Positions 7,174 to 15,648 of a DNA stretch of 64,000 bases are shown here, one piece after another. The translations under genes and the position numbers were made by a program. The first letter of the stretch is position 1, and every line of letters starts with the position of its first letter. This DNA comes from Candidatus Staskawiczbacteria bacterium. Its GTDB lineage: Bacteria; Patescibacteria; Paceibacteria; Paceibacterales; Staskawiczbacteraceae. The DNA lies in the NCBI GenBank assembly GCA_903835075.1, contig CAILLM010000004.1:62001-126000 (forward strand), given 5' to 3'. Under the pieces are notes generated by a model. It did no database searches, was not told the origin of the DNA, and saw only the letters and a program-made list of their open reading frames with translations.

Positions 7174-8082
7174 ATGCAAATAAAAAAAATACCAATAGGT
7201 TCAATTCTAATAATAACAGCAGCTTTGTTGTGGGCAGTTGATGGGGTAATTCGCAGGAATTTATATTCATTACCGCCAATTACAATAATTTTCTTTGAGC
7301 ATTTAATAGGATTAATTATTTTAACGCCTTTTGTTTTAAAATATGTTTTGAAAGCCAAGCTAACTGCTCGTGAATGGTGGCTGATAATTTTAATTGCAGT
7401 TTTGAGTGGGTTGTTAGGCACGCTGTGGTTTACAACAGCGCTTTTGAAAGTTTCATTTATTTCTTTCTCAGTTGTATTTTTATTGCAGAAACTTCAGCCA
7501 ATTTTTGCTGTAAGTACAGCGTCAGTTTTTTTAAAAGAAAAACTTGATAAAAGATATATGGTTTGGGCAATCTTAGCTATAGTTTCTGCATATTTTGTTA
7601 CTTTTCCAAATGGCTATATAAATCTTGCAACAGGTAGCGGCACAATAATAGCAGCACTTTATGCCTTAGGGGCAGCTTTTGCCTGGGGGACTTCAACAAC
7701 ATTTTCAAAAATGCTTTTAGGAAAAGTGCGTGCGGAAGTAAGTACTTTTTATAGGTTTTTATTTACAGCTATTATTGCTTTGCCAATTGTAATATTTTTT
7801 GGATACCGTGCTAGTTTGTTTGCTGTCACGCCACTCCAGTTTGGGTTATTTGTTTTGATAGCTGTTTCAACTGGAATGGTGGCATTGGTTATTTATTACA
7901 AGGGGCTAGCTAAGACCCCAGTTCATGTTTCAACAATTTTGGAACTTACTTTTCCATTTGTGGCAATTTTAATAGATATGACGCTGTATCATAATTTTTT
8001 AACTGTTTCGCAATGGGTGGCTGCTTGTTTGCTTATTTTTAGTATTTATAAAATTGCAAAATTAAGAGAAGTACAAATTTAA
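7174..8082 (+). CDS. EamA/DMT-family membrane transporter
   Basis: A 302-residue protein of ten hydrophobic helices made of two EamA repeats of about 140 residues each, the second starting near GTIIAALYALGAAFAWGTSTTFSKML. This is the drug/metabolite transporter superfamily, which moves small metabolites such as amino acids, nucleotide sugars or drugs across the cytoplasmic membrane. Substrate cannot be assigned. The stop is one base from the ATG of the riboflavin kinase-like gene, so the two are co-transcribed; import or export of a flavin precursor is an inference from that pairing only. The single-repeat relative at 41585 lies elsewhere in the window. Confidence 0.92.
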   Translation: MQIKKIPIGSILIITAALLWAVDGVIRRNLYSLPPITIIFFEHLIGLIILTPFVLKYVLKAKLTAREWWLIILIAVLSGLLGTLWFTTALLKVSFISFSVVFLLQKLQPIFAVSTASVFLKEKLDKRYMVWAILAIVSAYFVTFPNGYINLATGSGTIIAALYALGAAFAWGTSTTFSKMLLGKVRAEVSTFYRFLFTAIIALPIVIFFGYRASLFAVTPLQFGLFVLIAVSTGMVALVIYYKGLAKTPVHVSTILELTFPFVAILIDMTLYHNFLTVSQWVAACLLIFSIYKIAKLREVQI

Positions 8083-8083
8083 A

Positions 8084-8431
8084 ATGATAAAAATTATTGG
8101 CACAGTAGTACGGGGTAAGCAAAAGGGCCGACAGCTTGGGTTTCCTACGGCTAATGTTGAAATAAAAAATATAGATTTGGAGCAAGGAATTTATGCGGGC
8201 ACAATAATTGTTGGCGGGAAAAAACATGGCTGCGCAGTTTATTATTCGGGAGAAAAATTTATAGAAGCTTTTATTTTTGATTTTTCTGAAGATCTATATG
8301 GTAAAGAAGTAATTGTGGAAGTTTTGGAAAAAATTAGAGATAAGCAAATTTTTGAAACTAAAGCAGAGGCCATAGAACAAATCACAAAAGACACTACGGC
8401 GATTAAAGAGCTGTTACGAAAGTTGGGGTAG
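8084..8431 (+). CDS. Stand-alone riboflavin kinase (RibF C-terminal domain)
   Basis: The 115-residue protein covers only the riboflavin kinase half of bacterial RibF. It has GRQLGFPTAN at about 15-24 (ATP/flavin loop), the GIYAG strand at about 35-39, FIFDFSEDLYGKEVIVEVLEKIRD at about 63-86 and a closing helix, all in family order. The usual N-terminal FMN adenylyltransferase domain is absent. The expected product is FMN from riboflavin and ATP, which fits the FMN-dependent proteins at 25453-28200. The conserved NxGxRPT loop is altered to YYSGEKF, so activity deserves caution. Confidence 0.85.
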   Translation: MIKIIGTVVRGKQKGRQLGFPTANVEIKNIDLEQGIYAGTIIVGGKKHGCAVYYSGEKFIEAFIFDFSEDLYGKEVIVEVLEKIRDKQIFETKAEAIEQITKDTTAIKELLRKLG

Positions 8432-8448
8432 ATATAGTATAAAAAATA

Positions 8449-8457
8449 TGGTAGTAT
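8449..8457 (+). promoter_or_regulatory. Extended -10 promoter of the ABC-F gene, predicted leaderless
   Basis: TG-G-TAGTAT with the -10 at 8452-8457, ATG 6 bases later. Confidence 0.65.
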
Positions 8458-8463
8458 GTTTCT

Positions 8464-9921
8464 ATGGCAGACGATGAGGTAATACTAAAATTTAGCAACG
8501 TCTCCTTTGAGTGGGGCCAGAACAAGCCAATTTTAAATGAGGCCAGTTTTTCTGTACGCAGAGGTTCAAAAATTACATTAATGGGGCAAAACGGGGCAGG
8601 CAAAAGCACAATTTTTAAACTAATAACTGGTGAGTCCCATCCGGAATCTGGAGCCATTAACTTAAATAAAAATTTAACAACAGCAACTGCTAAACAAGTA
8701 ATCCCCAGAGAAGACTTAGAATTAACCGTTAAAGAGTTCTTTGAAAAATGTTTTACCGAAAAAGTATATGACATTGATAAAAAAATAGATGATATTTTAG
8801 AAGTAGTAAATTTTACAAGTCCTCACGACAGACTCCTCAAAAATCTTTCTGGCGGGCAACAGGCAAGAGTTCTTTTGGCAGGAGCTTTAATACAAAATCC
8901 AGATGTGCTTTTATTAGACGAACCTACAAATAATTTAGATAAAGCTGGCATAGAGCATTTAACAAAATTTATTCTTGAATATCCAAAAACTTGTATTGTT
9001 ATTTCTCACGATGCGGATTTTTTAAATACTTTTACGCAAGGTGTTTTATATTTAGATATTTTTTCAAAAAAAGTTGAACAATATACTGGAGATTATTTTA
9101 CCGTAGTAGAAGAAATAAAATTGCGCTTAGAAAGAGAAAGAATGAAAAACGCCAGATTAGAAAAAGATATTTCTCATAGAAAGGAACAGGCAAACTTTTT
9201 TGCACAAAAAGGTGGACACCTAAGAGATGTGTCTTCAAAAATGAGAAAAAAAATAGAAGAATTAGAGGGTGATATAGTTTCTTTGAGAAGGGAAGATAAA
9301 ACAATAAAAAATTTCTCTATTCCTGCACAAAAAGATATTGGTGGAGTAATTTTGCAATTAGATTCTGTAGCAGTTTCAAAGAATCATAAATTTATAAATA
9401 AAAAAGTAAACATAACTTTAAATAAAAGAGAAAGGTTGTTGCTAACTGGCCCAAACGGAATTGGCAAAACAACTTTATTGGAGAAGTTAGCTTCTGGACA
9501 TGCAAAAGGTGAACACATAAAAGCAGGAGTGAAAATTGGATATTACAGGCAAGATTTTTCTACCTTAGATTTTAATGCAACAGTATATCAAACTCTTATG
9601 AAAGCTCAAGATAGTGATGGAACAGAGCAGGGGCTAAGGGCTCATGCAGCAGGATTTTTACTGGATGCAGAAATATTAAAAGCTAAAATTGGCTCACTTT
9701 CTGAGGGGCAAAAAGGCTTGGTTGCTTTTGCGACAATAGCATTAGAAAAACCAGGGTTACTAATTTTAGACGAGCCAACAAACCATATTAATTTCAGGCA
9801 CATTCCCGTAATTGCAAAAGCAATAAATAACTTTGAGGGAGCTATGATATTGGTAAGTCATGCGAAAGAATTTGTGGACACCATAAAATTTGATTATATT
9901 TTAGACTTAGGCTCTTTATAG
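8464..9921 (+). CDS. ABC-F family ATPase (ribosome-associated)
   Basis: Two complete ATP-binding cassettes lie in one soluble chain of 485 residues. The first has Walker A GQNGAGKST at 41-49, signature LSGGQQ and LLLDEPTNNLD; the second has GPNGIGKTT, signature LSEGQ and LILDEPTNH. A charged coiled-coil linker rich in K/E/R (about 215-285) joins them, as in Uup/EttA/YdiF-type proteins. No membrane segment is present, so this is a translation factor or ribosome-protection type protein and not a transporter. It is transcribed alone, with a terminator hairpin that starts inside the last codons. Confidence 0.93.
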   Translation: MADDEVILKFSNVSFEWGQNKPILNEASFSVRRGSKITLMGQNGAGKSTIFKLITGESHPESGAINLNKNLTTATAKQVIPREDLELTVKEFFEKCFTEKVYDIDKKIDDILEVVNFTSPHDRLLKNLSGGQQARVLLAGALIQNPDVLLLDEPTNNLDKAGIEHLTKFILEYPKTCIVISHDADFLNTFTQGVLYLDIFSKKVEQYTGDYFTVVEEIKLRLERERMKNARLEKDISHRKEQANFFAQKGGHLRDVSSKMRKKIEELEGDIVSLRREDKTIKNFSIPAQKDIGGVILQLDSVAVSKNHKFINKKVNITLNKRERLLLTGPNGIGKTTLLEKLASGHAKGEHIKAGVKIGYYRQDFSTLDFNATVYQTLMKAQDSDGTEQGLRAHAAGFLLDAEILKAKIGSLSEGQKGLVAFATIALEKPGLLILDEPTNHINFRHIPVIAKAINNFEGAMILVSHAKEFVDTIKFDYILDLGSL

Positions 9922-9935
9922 AAAGAGCCTTTTTT
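9910..9935 (+). terminator. Terminator overlapping the end of the ABC-F gene
   Basis: GGCTCTTT (9910-9917) pairs with AAAGAGCC (9922-9929), followed by TTTTTT. The left arm encodes the last residues and the loop contains the stop. Confidence 0.88.
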
Positions 9936-9936
9936 G

Positions 9937-9945
9937 TGATAGAAT
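9937..9945 (+). promoter_or_regulatory. Extended -10 promoter of the M14-like gene, predicted leaderless
   Basis: TG-A-TAGAAT with the -10 at 9940-9945, ATG 8 bases later, immediately after the preceding terminator. Confidence 0.65.
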
Positions 9946-9953
9946 AATAAAAT

Positions 9954-10805
9954 ATGGATAATTTAGAAAAAAATAAAAATCATAGAAGTATATTGTGTTG
10001 GACAGTGTTTATGGCCGTAGTCTTATCAGTCACCATATGTCTTCAACTTTATATTTGGACTGCAGAAAGAGAGATAAATTTACAATCTCTTTCTGTTGTT
10101 GCACCCGCGCCAAAGCCTATAAAAGTTGAAAAAAAAGTGTTTGGTTATTCTGTAAAAGGTAATCTAATAGAAGGCTATGAAATAGGATACGGAAAAGAAG
10201 CTATTTTGCTAATGGGCGCTATACACGGGAATGAGGTTGGTTCAGCGTATTTGCTTAATCGTTTGGTTTCTGAAATAAAATCTAATGTTAAAATTATTTC
10301 TAAAAATAAAAGAATAATTATTATTCCTGTTGTTAATCCAGATGGATATAATATACAGCAAAAATTTAATGCTAATGGAGTTAATTTAAATTTAAATTTT
10401 AATACTACGGGTTGGGCAAATTATGGTCCGCAGGGGACTTATGCTGGGCCAAAACCATTTTCTGAGCCAGAGAGTCAGATTGTTAAAAAAATTGTTGAAA
10501 GGTATAGGCCTATTATGATGATTTCTTATCACACTGCGGGAGGGATAGTTTCCCCAGAAGAGGGTGGGCCGTCGGCTATTTTAGGAAAATGGTATGCCCA
10601 AAAAACTGGTTACGAGTATTATGATGACGCCGCTGCTGCCGCTGACAATGTAGATTGGAATTTTCCAGGTACCTCTACAATGTGGTTTACGCGAACCACA
10701 GGTAAGCCTGCTATCACAGTAGAGCTTAGCCAAATAGATCAAGGTGATTGGGATATCAACAAAACAGCCCTAATGGGTATTGTTTCTTCAAGTACAAATA
10801 TTTAA
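9954..10805 (+). CDS. Membrane-anchored M14-like zinc carboxypeptidase with altered substrate pocket
   Basis: One N-terminal membrane helix (about 12-35) and a linker precede an M14 metallocarboxypeptidase domain on the outer side. Zinc ligands are H91 and E94 (IHGNE) and H193 (SYHTAGG); the catalytic Glu is E257 (TVELS). NPDGYN at 128-133 is also conserved. In the family the segment GVDLNRNF supplies the arginine that holds the substrate carboxylate; here it is GVNLNLNF (142-149), with R replaced by L147 and D by N144. So the metal centre looks intact but classic C-terminal recognition is lost. A role on peptidoglycan peptides (MpaA-like) is a guess. Confidence 0.83.
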   Translation: MDNLEKNKNHRSILCWTVFMAVVLSVTICLQLYIWTAEREINLQSLSVVAPAPKPIKVEKKVFGYSVKGNLIEGYEIGYGKEAILLMGAIHGNEVGSAYLLNRLVSEIKSNVKIISKNKRIIIIPVVNPDGYNIQQKFNANGVNLNLNFNTTGWANYGPQGTYAGPKPFSEPESQIVKKIVERYRPIMMISYHTAGGIVSPEEGGPSAILGKWYAQKTGYEYYDDAAAAADNVDWNFPGTSTMWFTRTTGKPAITVELSQIDQGDWDINKTALMGIVSSSTNI

Positions 10806-10815
10806 TTTTTAATGG

Positions 10816-10845
10816 TTGTATTGTTTTTGTTAGTTATGATACAAT
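10816..10845 (+). promoter_or_regulatory. Promoter of the 82-residue membrane protein gene, predicted leaderless
   Basis: TTGTAT (10816-10821), 18-base spacer, TG-A-TACAAT with the -10 at 10840-10845; ATG 6 bases later. Confidence 0.7.
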
Positions 10846-10851
10846 AAAAAT

Positions 10852-11100
10852 ATGACAGCATTAGAAACATCTCAAATTATATTTAATTTAATTGTATCGC
10901 TTGCGGTTGTTTTGCTTACCACGCTTGTTAGCATAATTGCTTACGACATAATTAAATTAAGTAAGTCTCTTAAAAAATTAGTAGAGAGTATCAATAAGGG
11001 CTCTTCAGAAATCTATGAAAAGATAAATAAATCTTTAGAGGCGCTTTTCAGTTTATCTTTTATAACGAAATTTTTTAACAAAAAGAAAAAAGGTCGCTAA
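10852..11100 (+). CDS. Small single-helix membrane protein of unknown function
   Basis: An 82-residue protein with one transmembrane helix (about 8-33), then an amphipathic helical segment (about 38-62) and a lysine-rich C-terminus. The layout resembles DUF948-like small envelope proteins, but I see no diagnostic motif. It lies upstream of a YtxH-like gene, another protein with one N-terminal helix plus soluble helix, and the two may act together at the membrane. A 75-base hairpin separates them. Confidence 0.7.
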   Translation: MTALETSQIIFNLIVSLAVVLLTTLVSIIAYDIIKLSKSLKKLVESINKGSSEIYEKINKSLEALFSLSFITKFFNKKKKGR

Positions 11101-11105
11101 AAAAT

Positions 11106-11180
11106 CGCTCGGCAACAATCTTTTCTTCGGTGGTCAGGCACTTCGTGTCTCTGAGACCTTCGAAAAGCTTATTGCCTCGC
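11106..11180. repeat. Long imperfect hairpin between two membrane-protein genes
   Basis: CGCTCGGCAA at the left end faces TTGCCTCGC at the right, with further paired blocks (CTTTTC/GAAAAG and TTCGG-type turns) inside. It lacks a T-run, so it is not a simple terminator. It is built like the element at 47711-47846 between dnaK and dnaJ. Confidence 0.65.
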
Positions 11181-11194
11181 TTATAAACAAAATT

Positions 11195-11515
11195 ATGGCA
11201 AAAAATAATGGTGCAATAAAAATGTTAGAAGGAGCAATTGCCGGACTAGCCTTGGGAGTTGCTGCTAGTATGTTTATGTCTTCAAAAAAAGGCAAAGAAT
11301 TAAAAAATAACATTGCTGACATTTCTGCTGACTTTTATAAATATATTTCTCCAAAATTAAAGAAAGCTCAAAAAATGGGGGAGAAGCAGTACAAAGAATT
11401 TATGAAAAATTCAGTGGATCAATATGCAAAAGCAAAGAAACTTACTACAGCTATGACAGATGAATTGGTAAAAGAAGCCCAGCAAACCTGGAAGCACATC
11501 GCAAAACACATCTAG
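11195..11515 (+). CDS. YtxH-domain protein
   Basis: The 106-residue protein has an N-terminal glycine/alanine-rich helix (about 12-30) followed by SSKKGKELKNNIADIS, the YtxH (general stress protein) hallmark, and a long helical, lysine-rich tail. Family members are small membrane-attached stress proteins without known catalysis. The gene ends just before a terminator. Confidence 0.85.
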   Translation: MAKNNGAIKMLEGAIAGLALGVAASMFMSSKKGKELKNNIADISADFYKYISPKLKKAQKMGEKQYKEFMKNSVDQYAKAKKLTTAMTDELVKEAQQTWKHIAKHI

Positions 11516-11522
11516 TATCTTC

Positions 11523-11557
11523 AAAAACCGCCCCGATGTACATCGGGACGGTTTTTT
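11523..11557 (+). terminator. Strong terminator after the YtxH gene
   Basis: A 15-bp stem (11524-11538 with 11541-11555, one mismatch) with T-run; it overlaps the promoter of the next gene. Confidence 0.9.
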
Positions 11558-11565
11558 GGTATATT
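11557..11565 (+). promoter_or_regulatory. Extended -10 promoter of the pseudouridine synthase gene, predicted leaderless
   Basis: TG-G-TATATT with the -10 at 11560-11565, using the terminator T-run as its upstream part; ATG 6 bases later. Confidence 0.65.
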
Positions 11566-11571
11566 GATTAC

Positions 11572-12240
11572 ATGGAATATCCAATTAGAATTAATAAATA
11601 TTTAAGAGATAAGGGCTTGGCCTCGCGACGTGAGTCTGATAAGCTTGTTGAGAGTGGGCTTGTTTTTATTAATGGAAAGCGCGTTGATAATGGAGCAATG
11701 GTTGCTGAAACTGATAAAGTAATGGTGAAAGAGCAAAAAGGCAAAGATAAAAAACAATATGTATATTTGGCATATTATAAGCCAAGAAATTTGCCAACTC
11801 AAGATTTGCCAGGTAAAAAAAGCGTAATTACAGAATGGAAGCCAAAAGGGCTTTATCCTGTTGGGAGGCTCGACAAAAGCTCAGAAGGTTTATTGTTGCT
11901 TACAAATGATGGCAGGTTTGCTAGAGAAGTTTTAGATACAAGTTCTAAATATGAAAAAGAATACGTAGTCACAGTAAAAGAGCCTTTAAGGATTGGTGTT
12001 GTTAGAATTTTTAACGAAGGTGTGGACACACAAGCTTTGGGGAAATTATTGCCTGCGAAAGCTCGGATTATAAATCCTTCAAAAATTCAGGTAGTTTTAA
12101 ATGAGGGGAAACGCCATCAAATAAGGGTTATGTTTAACGAATTAAATTATACAATTTCTTCTTTAAAACGGGTTCGCATTGGTGAAATAAAAATAGGAAC
12201 TTTAAAACCGGGTGAAACTCGCTCAATAAAGGGTATTTAA
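11572..12240 (+). CDS. RsuA/RluB-family 16S/23S rRNA pseudouridine synthase
   Basis: An S4 RNA-binding domain (about 4-50, RINKYLRDKGLASRRESDKLVESG) is followed by the pseudouridine synthase domain with GRLDKSSEGLLLLTNDG at 98-114; D101 is the catalytic Asp. The C-terminal GKRHQIRVMF motif closes the fold. It isomerises one uridine in rRNA (RsuA, RluB, RluE or RluF type; the target cannot be chosen from sequence). The ATG at 11572 is used because the longer frame from 11536 would begin inside the terminator. The stop shares its last base with the next ATG. Confidence 0.93.
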   Translation: MEYPIRINKYLRDKGLASRRESDKLVESGLVFINGKRVDNGAMVAETDKVMVKEQKGKDKKQYVYLAYYKPRNLPTQDLPGKKSVITEWKPKGLYPVGRLDKSSEGLLLLTNDGRFAREVLDTSSKYEKEYVVTVKEPLRIGVVRIFNEGVDTQALGKLLPAKARIINPSKIQVVLNEGKRHQIRVMFNELNYTISSLKRVRIGEIKIGTLKPGETRSIKGI

Positions 12241-14171
12241 TGAATAGAGATAAAATAATTGACTACATCAAAATTTTATCTTTGCCACTTTTCTTGGTGG
12301 TTTTATTTGTAATACAGAATGAAGCATTCAACTATTGGCTTAATATTTATTCAAAAACTTATTTTTTTAGATTGCTTTGGGTTACTTTTGGATTAGGGGT
12401 TGTTTTCTATGGGCCGGTGTTACTTTTTACTCCTCTGGGCATAGGAAAAAGAAGATACAAATATTGGTATCTTCTTTTAATTTCTTTTTTAATTTCTGCT
12501 ATTTTTTTAGCGCAATTTTTGTATTATCGTTATTCGCAAAGTTTTTTACAATTTTCAGCAATAAAATATTTAGCACAAGCAGATAGTGTCTCAGGCACTG
12601 TTAAGGTTTTACTTACGCCAGAGCTTTTATTATTTTTTAGCAATACCATTTTAGTTTTAATTGTTTGGTTAATTTTTGCTAGGAAAAAAACTAAAGAATT
12701 ATCTCTCCCTAATTGGGAAAAAGTAATTATAATTTTTGCAATGATGGCGATAGTATTTTTTGGATATAAATATTTATTGTATACAGAGAAAAAAGAGTGG
12801 GGAAGCACTAGCAGGCTTTATACAGATGTGTATGATTTAAAGGCTTTAGTTGGAAAAATGGGCATCATGAATTTTTTTCTTGAAGACGGATTTAAATATG
12901 CATTGCGAAGTAATTTAGTCGGTGAAGCCGATAAGACATTTTTAAAAACATTTGAACAAAATAGGATTGCTTCGCGCGTAGATTTACCAAAACCCGCCTT
13001 TGCCAAAGGCTTCGGTGAGGCAAAGGGGAAAAATTTAATAATTATTCAGGTTGAGTCTTTAGAGGATGCTGTTATCAACCAGACAATTGGTGGGCAAGAA
13101 ATAACACCTAATTTAAATCAGCTAGCACGACAAGGTTTATATTTTAATAATTATTATACGCAAGTTGGCCCGGGTAACACAGCTGATGCCGAATTTTCCA
13201 CAATGAACTCTTTATATCCATTGCCAGATGATGTTGTCTTCATAAACTACGCTAAAAATTCTTATAAAGCTTTGCCCAAAATTTTAGTAAATAATGGCTA
13301 TCAGACTTTTGCCATGCATGGCGATGTACCAACATTTTGGAACAGGTCTAATATTTACCCTGGCTTGGGTTATCAAAAAGCATATGGTCTATCTGATTAT
13401 AAAATTACAACCCCTGTTGGACAGGGGCCTTCTGCGCTGGGTGACGAAGATTTGTTTTTTCAATCATTGCCAAGGTTGCAAAGTTTCAAACAACCGTTTA
13501 TGGCAACTTTAATAACAATGAGTTCCCACACGCCGTTTATTTTGCCTGAAAATTTGCAAACTCTAAACATTCCCGAAAAAACAAATTTAAACCAAATTCA
13601 GTGGGAATATTTACAAAGTATTCATTATACAGATAAAGCAATTGGTGAGTTTATAGATGGTTTAAAAAAGGACGGGCTTTATGACAATTCGTTAATTTTA
13701 ATTTGGGGAGACCACGGCAGTTTTACAAATATTTCTTCTGTTGTTGGTGAAAATAAAATGTTGCCAGAATTGAGTAACAGCCAGGTGCCGTTAATTATTT
13801 TAAATTCTGGTTTTAAAAATCAAATAATGTCTGAGCCTGCAAGTCATTTAGATATTTATCCCACAATAACAAATTTATTGGGAATTAATCCACCAAAATC
13901 AATTTTGGGACAAGATTTATTAAACACAAAAACACCTGTTGAGACCCACTTTGAACTTGTTTCTGGTGGTATAGATGCAATTTTAACTCCAACTTTGTCA
14001 TACGAGTCTGATGAAACAGGATTATTTTTGAATGGTTCATGCAAATCTGCAACAACAAAAAAATCTTTACCAATAACTGATTGCCAAAAAATTTACTCTG
14101 AACAATCAAATAATATAAAAGCCTCAAACATTATTGTTCGTGGCAACTTGCTATCTGCCATCTCTAAATAA
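12240..14171 (+). CDS. LtaS-like sulfatase-family phosphoglycerol transferase
   Basis: Five membrane helices in the first ~190 residues precede an extracellular sulfatase-fold domain. The metal-binding Glu lies in IIIQVESLED, the nucleophile Thr is T314 in GNTADAEF, and the metal ligands WGDHGSF and SSHTPF are present, which is the LtaS/OpgB pattern. Such enzymes transfer glycerol phosphate from phosphatidylglycerol onto glycolipid (lipoteichoic acid) or sugars. At 643 residues it has LtaS size. Bases 12993-13027 form an in-frame palindromic element (KPAFAKGFGEAKGK) just before the catalytic domain. It is coupled to the upstream rRNA gene by a 1-base overlap. Confidence 0.9.
   Translation: MNRDKIIDYIKILSLPLFLVVLFVIQNEAFNYWLNIYSKTYFFRLLWVTFGLGVVFYGPVLLFTPLGIGKRRYKYWYLLLISFLISAIFLAQFLYYRYSQSFLQFSAIKYLAQADSVSGTVKVLLTPELLLFFSNTILVLIVWLIFARKKTKELSLPNWEKVIIIFAMMAIVFFGYKYLLYTEKKEWGSTSRLYTDVYDLKALVGKMGIMNFFLEDGFKYALRSNLVGEADKTFLKTFEQNRIASRVDLPKPAFAKGFGEAKGKNLIIIQVESLEDAVINQTIGGQEITPNLNQLARQGLYFNNYYTQVGPGNTADAEFSTMNSLYPLPDDVVFINYAKNSYKALPKILVNNGYQTFAMHGDVPTFWNRSNIYPGLGYQKAYGLSDYKITTPVGQGPSALGDEDLFFQSLPRLQSFKQPFMATLITMSSHTPFILPENLQTLNIPEKTNLNQIQWEYLQSIHYTDKAIGEFIDGLKKDGLYDNSLILIWGDHGSFTNISSVVGENKMLPELSNSQVPLIILNSGFKNQIMSEPASHLDIYPTITNLLGINPPKSILGQDLLNTKTPVETHFELVSGGIDAILTPTLSYESDETGLFLNGSCKSATTKKSLPITDCQKIYSEQSNNIKASNIIVRGNLLSAISK
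12993..13027. repeat. In-frame palindromic element in the LtaS-like gene
   Basis: CCCGCCTTTGCC faces GGTGAGGCAAAGGGG around AAAGGCTTC. It encodes PAFAKGFGEAKG in the linker before the sulfatase domain and resembles the dnaK element at 47626-47658. Confidence 0.75.
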
Positions 14172-14265
14172 ATAGGATTTTGATATGGCGCCATCTTGGT
14201 ACTGTTTTTTTCGTTTATAGCGGGAGTGATGCAGATGTATAGTTTGGAGATGATTGCCTGAAAAA

Positions 14266-14297
14266 TTGACAGTAGGTTCCGGGGGGGGGGGTATTAT
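14266..14297 (+). promoter_or_regulatory. Promoter with an 11-G run in the spacer, candidate phase-variable switch
   Basis: Consensus -35 TTGACA (14266-14271) and -10 TATTAT (14292-14297) flank a 20-base spacer, of which 14281-14291 is eleven G in a row. Slippage by three G would give the optimal 17-base spacing. The gene at 14323 follows with a leader of about 20 bases. The intergenic stretch 14172-14265 shows only a small palindrome ATGGCGCCAT (14185-14194). Confidence 0.7.
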
Positions 14298-14322
14298 TAG
14301 GTAATATAAATTTTTTTTATTA

Positions 14323-15648
14323 ATGAAAAATAAAATATCTATAGCATCTTTTTTGGTGGCATATTGTTTAACGATAATATCCCCTTCTACATTAGCTGTC
14401 TCACTTAAGCCGGGTATTATGCCCACCATTCCGGCTATAATCCCTCAAGTAGTCGATATTTCTAAGGCGAATTTTTTAGCGCCTAATTTTCATGTTAGTA
14501 ATTTAAATATTAATGAAATATCGGGAAGCGAAATAAAGGGTAATTTTACGACGACTAATCAAGAAAATTATTATACGGCAGACTTAAATTACGAAATGAA
14601 ATTGTTTAAAGGCACAGATTTCCAAAGTTTAAAATTAATTGATCTCGTAGCTATAAGTGATCCATTTTTTATACAACCAAATGGAGAAGTCGCCAAATCT
14701 TTTGTATACAATTATCCACAAAATATTGTTAGCGGAGATTACACCTTAAGAATACAAATAATCACAGGTAGGGGTATGGAGCTCGGTTGGCAAGATAAAG
14801 TTATTTTGCTAAAAGGAAATAATAAATTTTTAGATATAGATTTTTTAACTGCTAAAGTTTTATCTGGAACAATTTCGGGAACTCCTTTAGAGGGCATAAA
14901 CGTGGCCTCAACAGATGATGTTTCTGGCAGTTTAAAAGTCCAAAATACAGGTAAGGCAATTACTGTTGTTCCACAAATAAAAATTTACAAAAGGCAAATT
15001 AACATGCCCGTAGTAAAAGAATATAATGATTCGGCAATAACTTTTGCCAAAGGTGAAACAAAAACAGTAACTTTAAAAATGCCAAAATTAGATATACCAG
15101 AATCATATTTGGCTGAAGTTAAATTTTTTGAAAACAATCAGCAAGTTTCTGGTTTACAATATTTTAGATGGGTAGTGGAAGGTGACAGCGGGAAAATAAT
15201 TTACATAAAAGCAGATAAAGATTTTTATAAAGCAGGAGACGCAATTAATTTAACAATTCAAACAGTTGGTCCTGCCGATGGCAGCAACGCAGGGACAGGC
15301 CAATTGCAAGTAATTGTTTCTGATAAAAACAAAAAACAAATTGCTAAAATTTTAAAAGATGTGTCGCTAACCGGCGGATTGCTTCCATCAATAATTTCAA
15401 TTCCTGTTAAATATGATTTAGTTTCTCCAATAATTGACGTTAAACTAACTAAAGCAGGAAAAATATTAGATGAGCAGAATATTAATTTACCCGTATTTTC
15501 TTCAACAGCTATCCAATTAGAAAAACAGATATTGCAAAAAAAATCATCAAACATAAATTATTTAATATATGTGTTTGCGATCTTAGTTATCGTGGCTATT
15601 ATTTTGATTTTCATATTTTATAAATTGAAATTTAGAAAAATTAAATGA
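14323..15648 (+). CDS. Surface protein with C-terminal membrane anchor, copy 1 of a duplicated family
   Basis: Signal peptide (about 1-25), a long beta-rich extracellular region and one C-terminal helix (about 415-437) with a short basic tail. Much of it resembles the 460-residue product at 50525-51907. From roughly 14944 to 15270 the two genes are nearly identical at DNA level, covering the block from the NTGKAITVVPQIKIYKRQ motif to DKDFYKAGD. The region has no catalytic motif and reads like stacked Ig-like folds. It is translationally coupled to the next surface gene (ATGA overlap). Expression may switch on and off through the G-run in its promoter. Function unknown; a scaffold or adhesin is inferred. 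Confidence 0.75.
   Translation: MKNKISIASFLVAYCLTIISPSTLAVSLKPGIMPTIPAIIPQVVDISKANFLAPNFHVSNLNINEISGSEIKGNFTTTNQENYYTADLNYEMKLFKGTDFQSLKLIDLVAISDPFFIQPNGEVAKSFVYNYPQNIVSGDYTLRIQIITGRGMELGWQDKVILLKGNNKFLDIDFLTAKVLSGTISGTPLEGINVASTDDVSGSLKVQNTGKAITVVPQIKIYKRQINMPVVKEYNDSAITFAKGETKTVTLKMPKLDIPESYLAEVKFFENNQQVSGLQYFRWVVEGDSGKIIYIKADKDFYKAGDAINLTIQTVGPADGSNAGTGQLQVIVSDKNKKQIAKILKDVSLTGGLLPSIISIPVKYDLVSPIIDVKLTKAGKILDEQNINLPVFSSTAIQLEKQILQKKSSNINYLIYVFAILVIVAIILIFIFYKLKFRKIK

Noticed and set aside
14151..14429. Minus-strand frame over the poly-G promoter, with a proline run
   Set aside because: The prolines come from the G-run; it overlaps two genes antisense and has no start signal.
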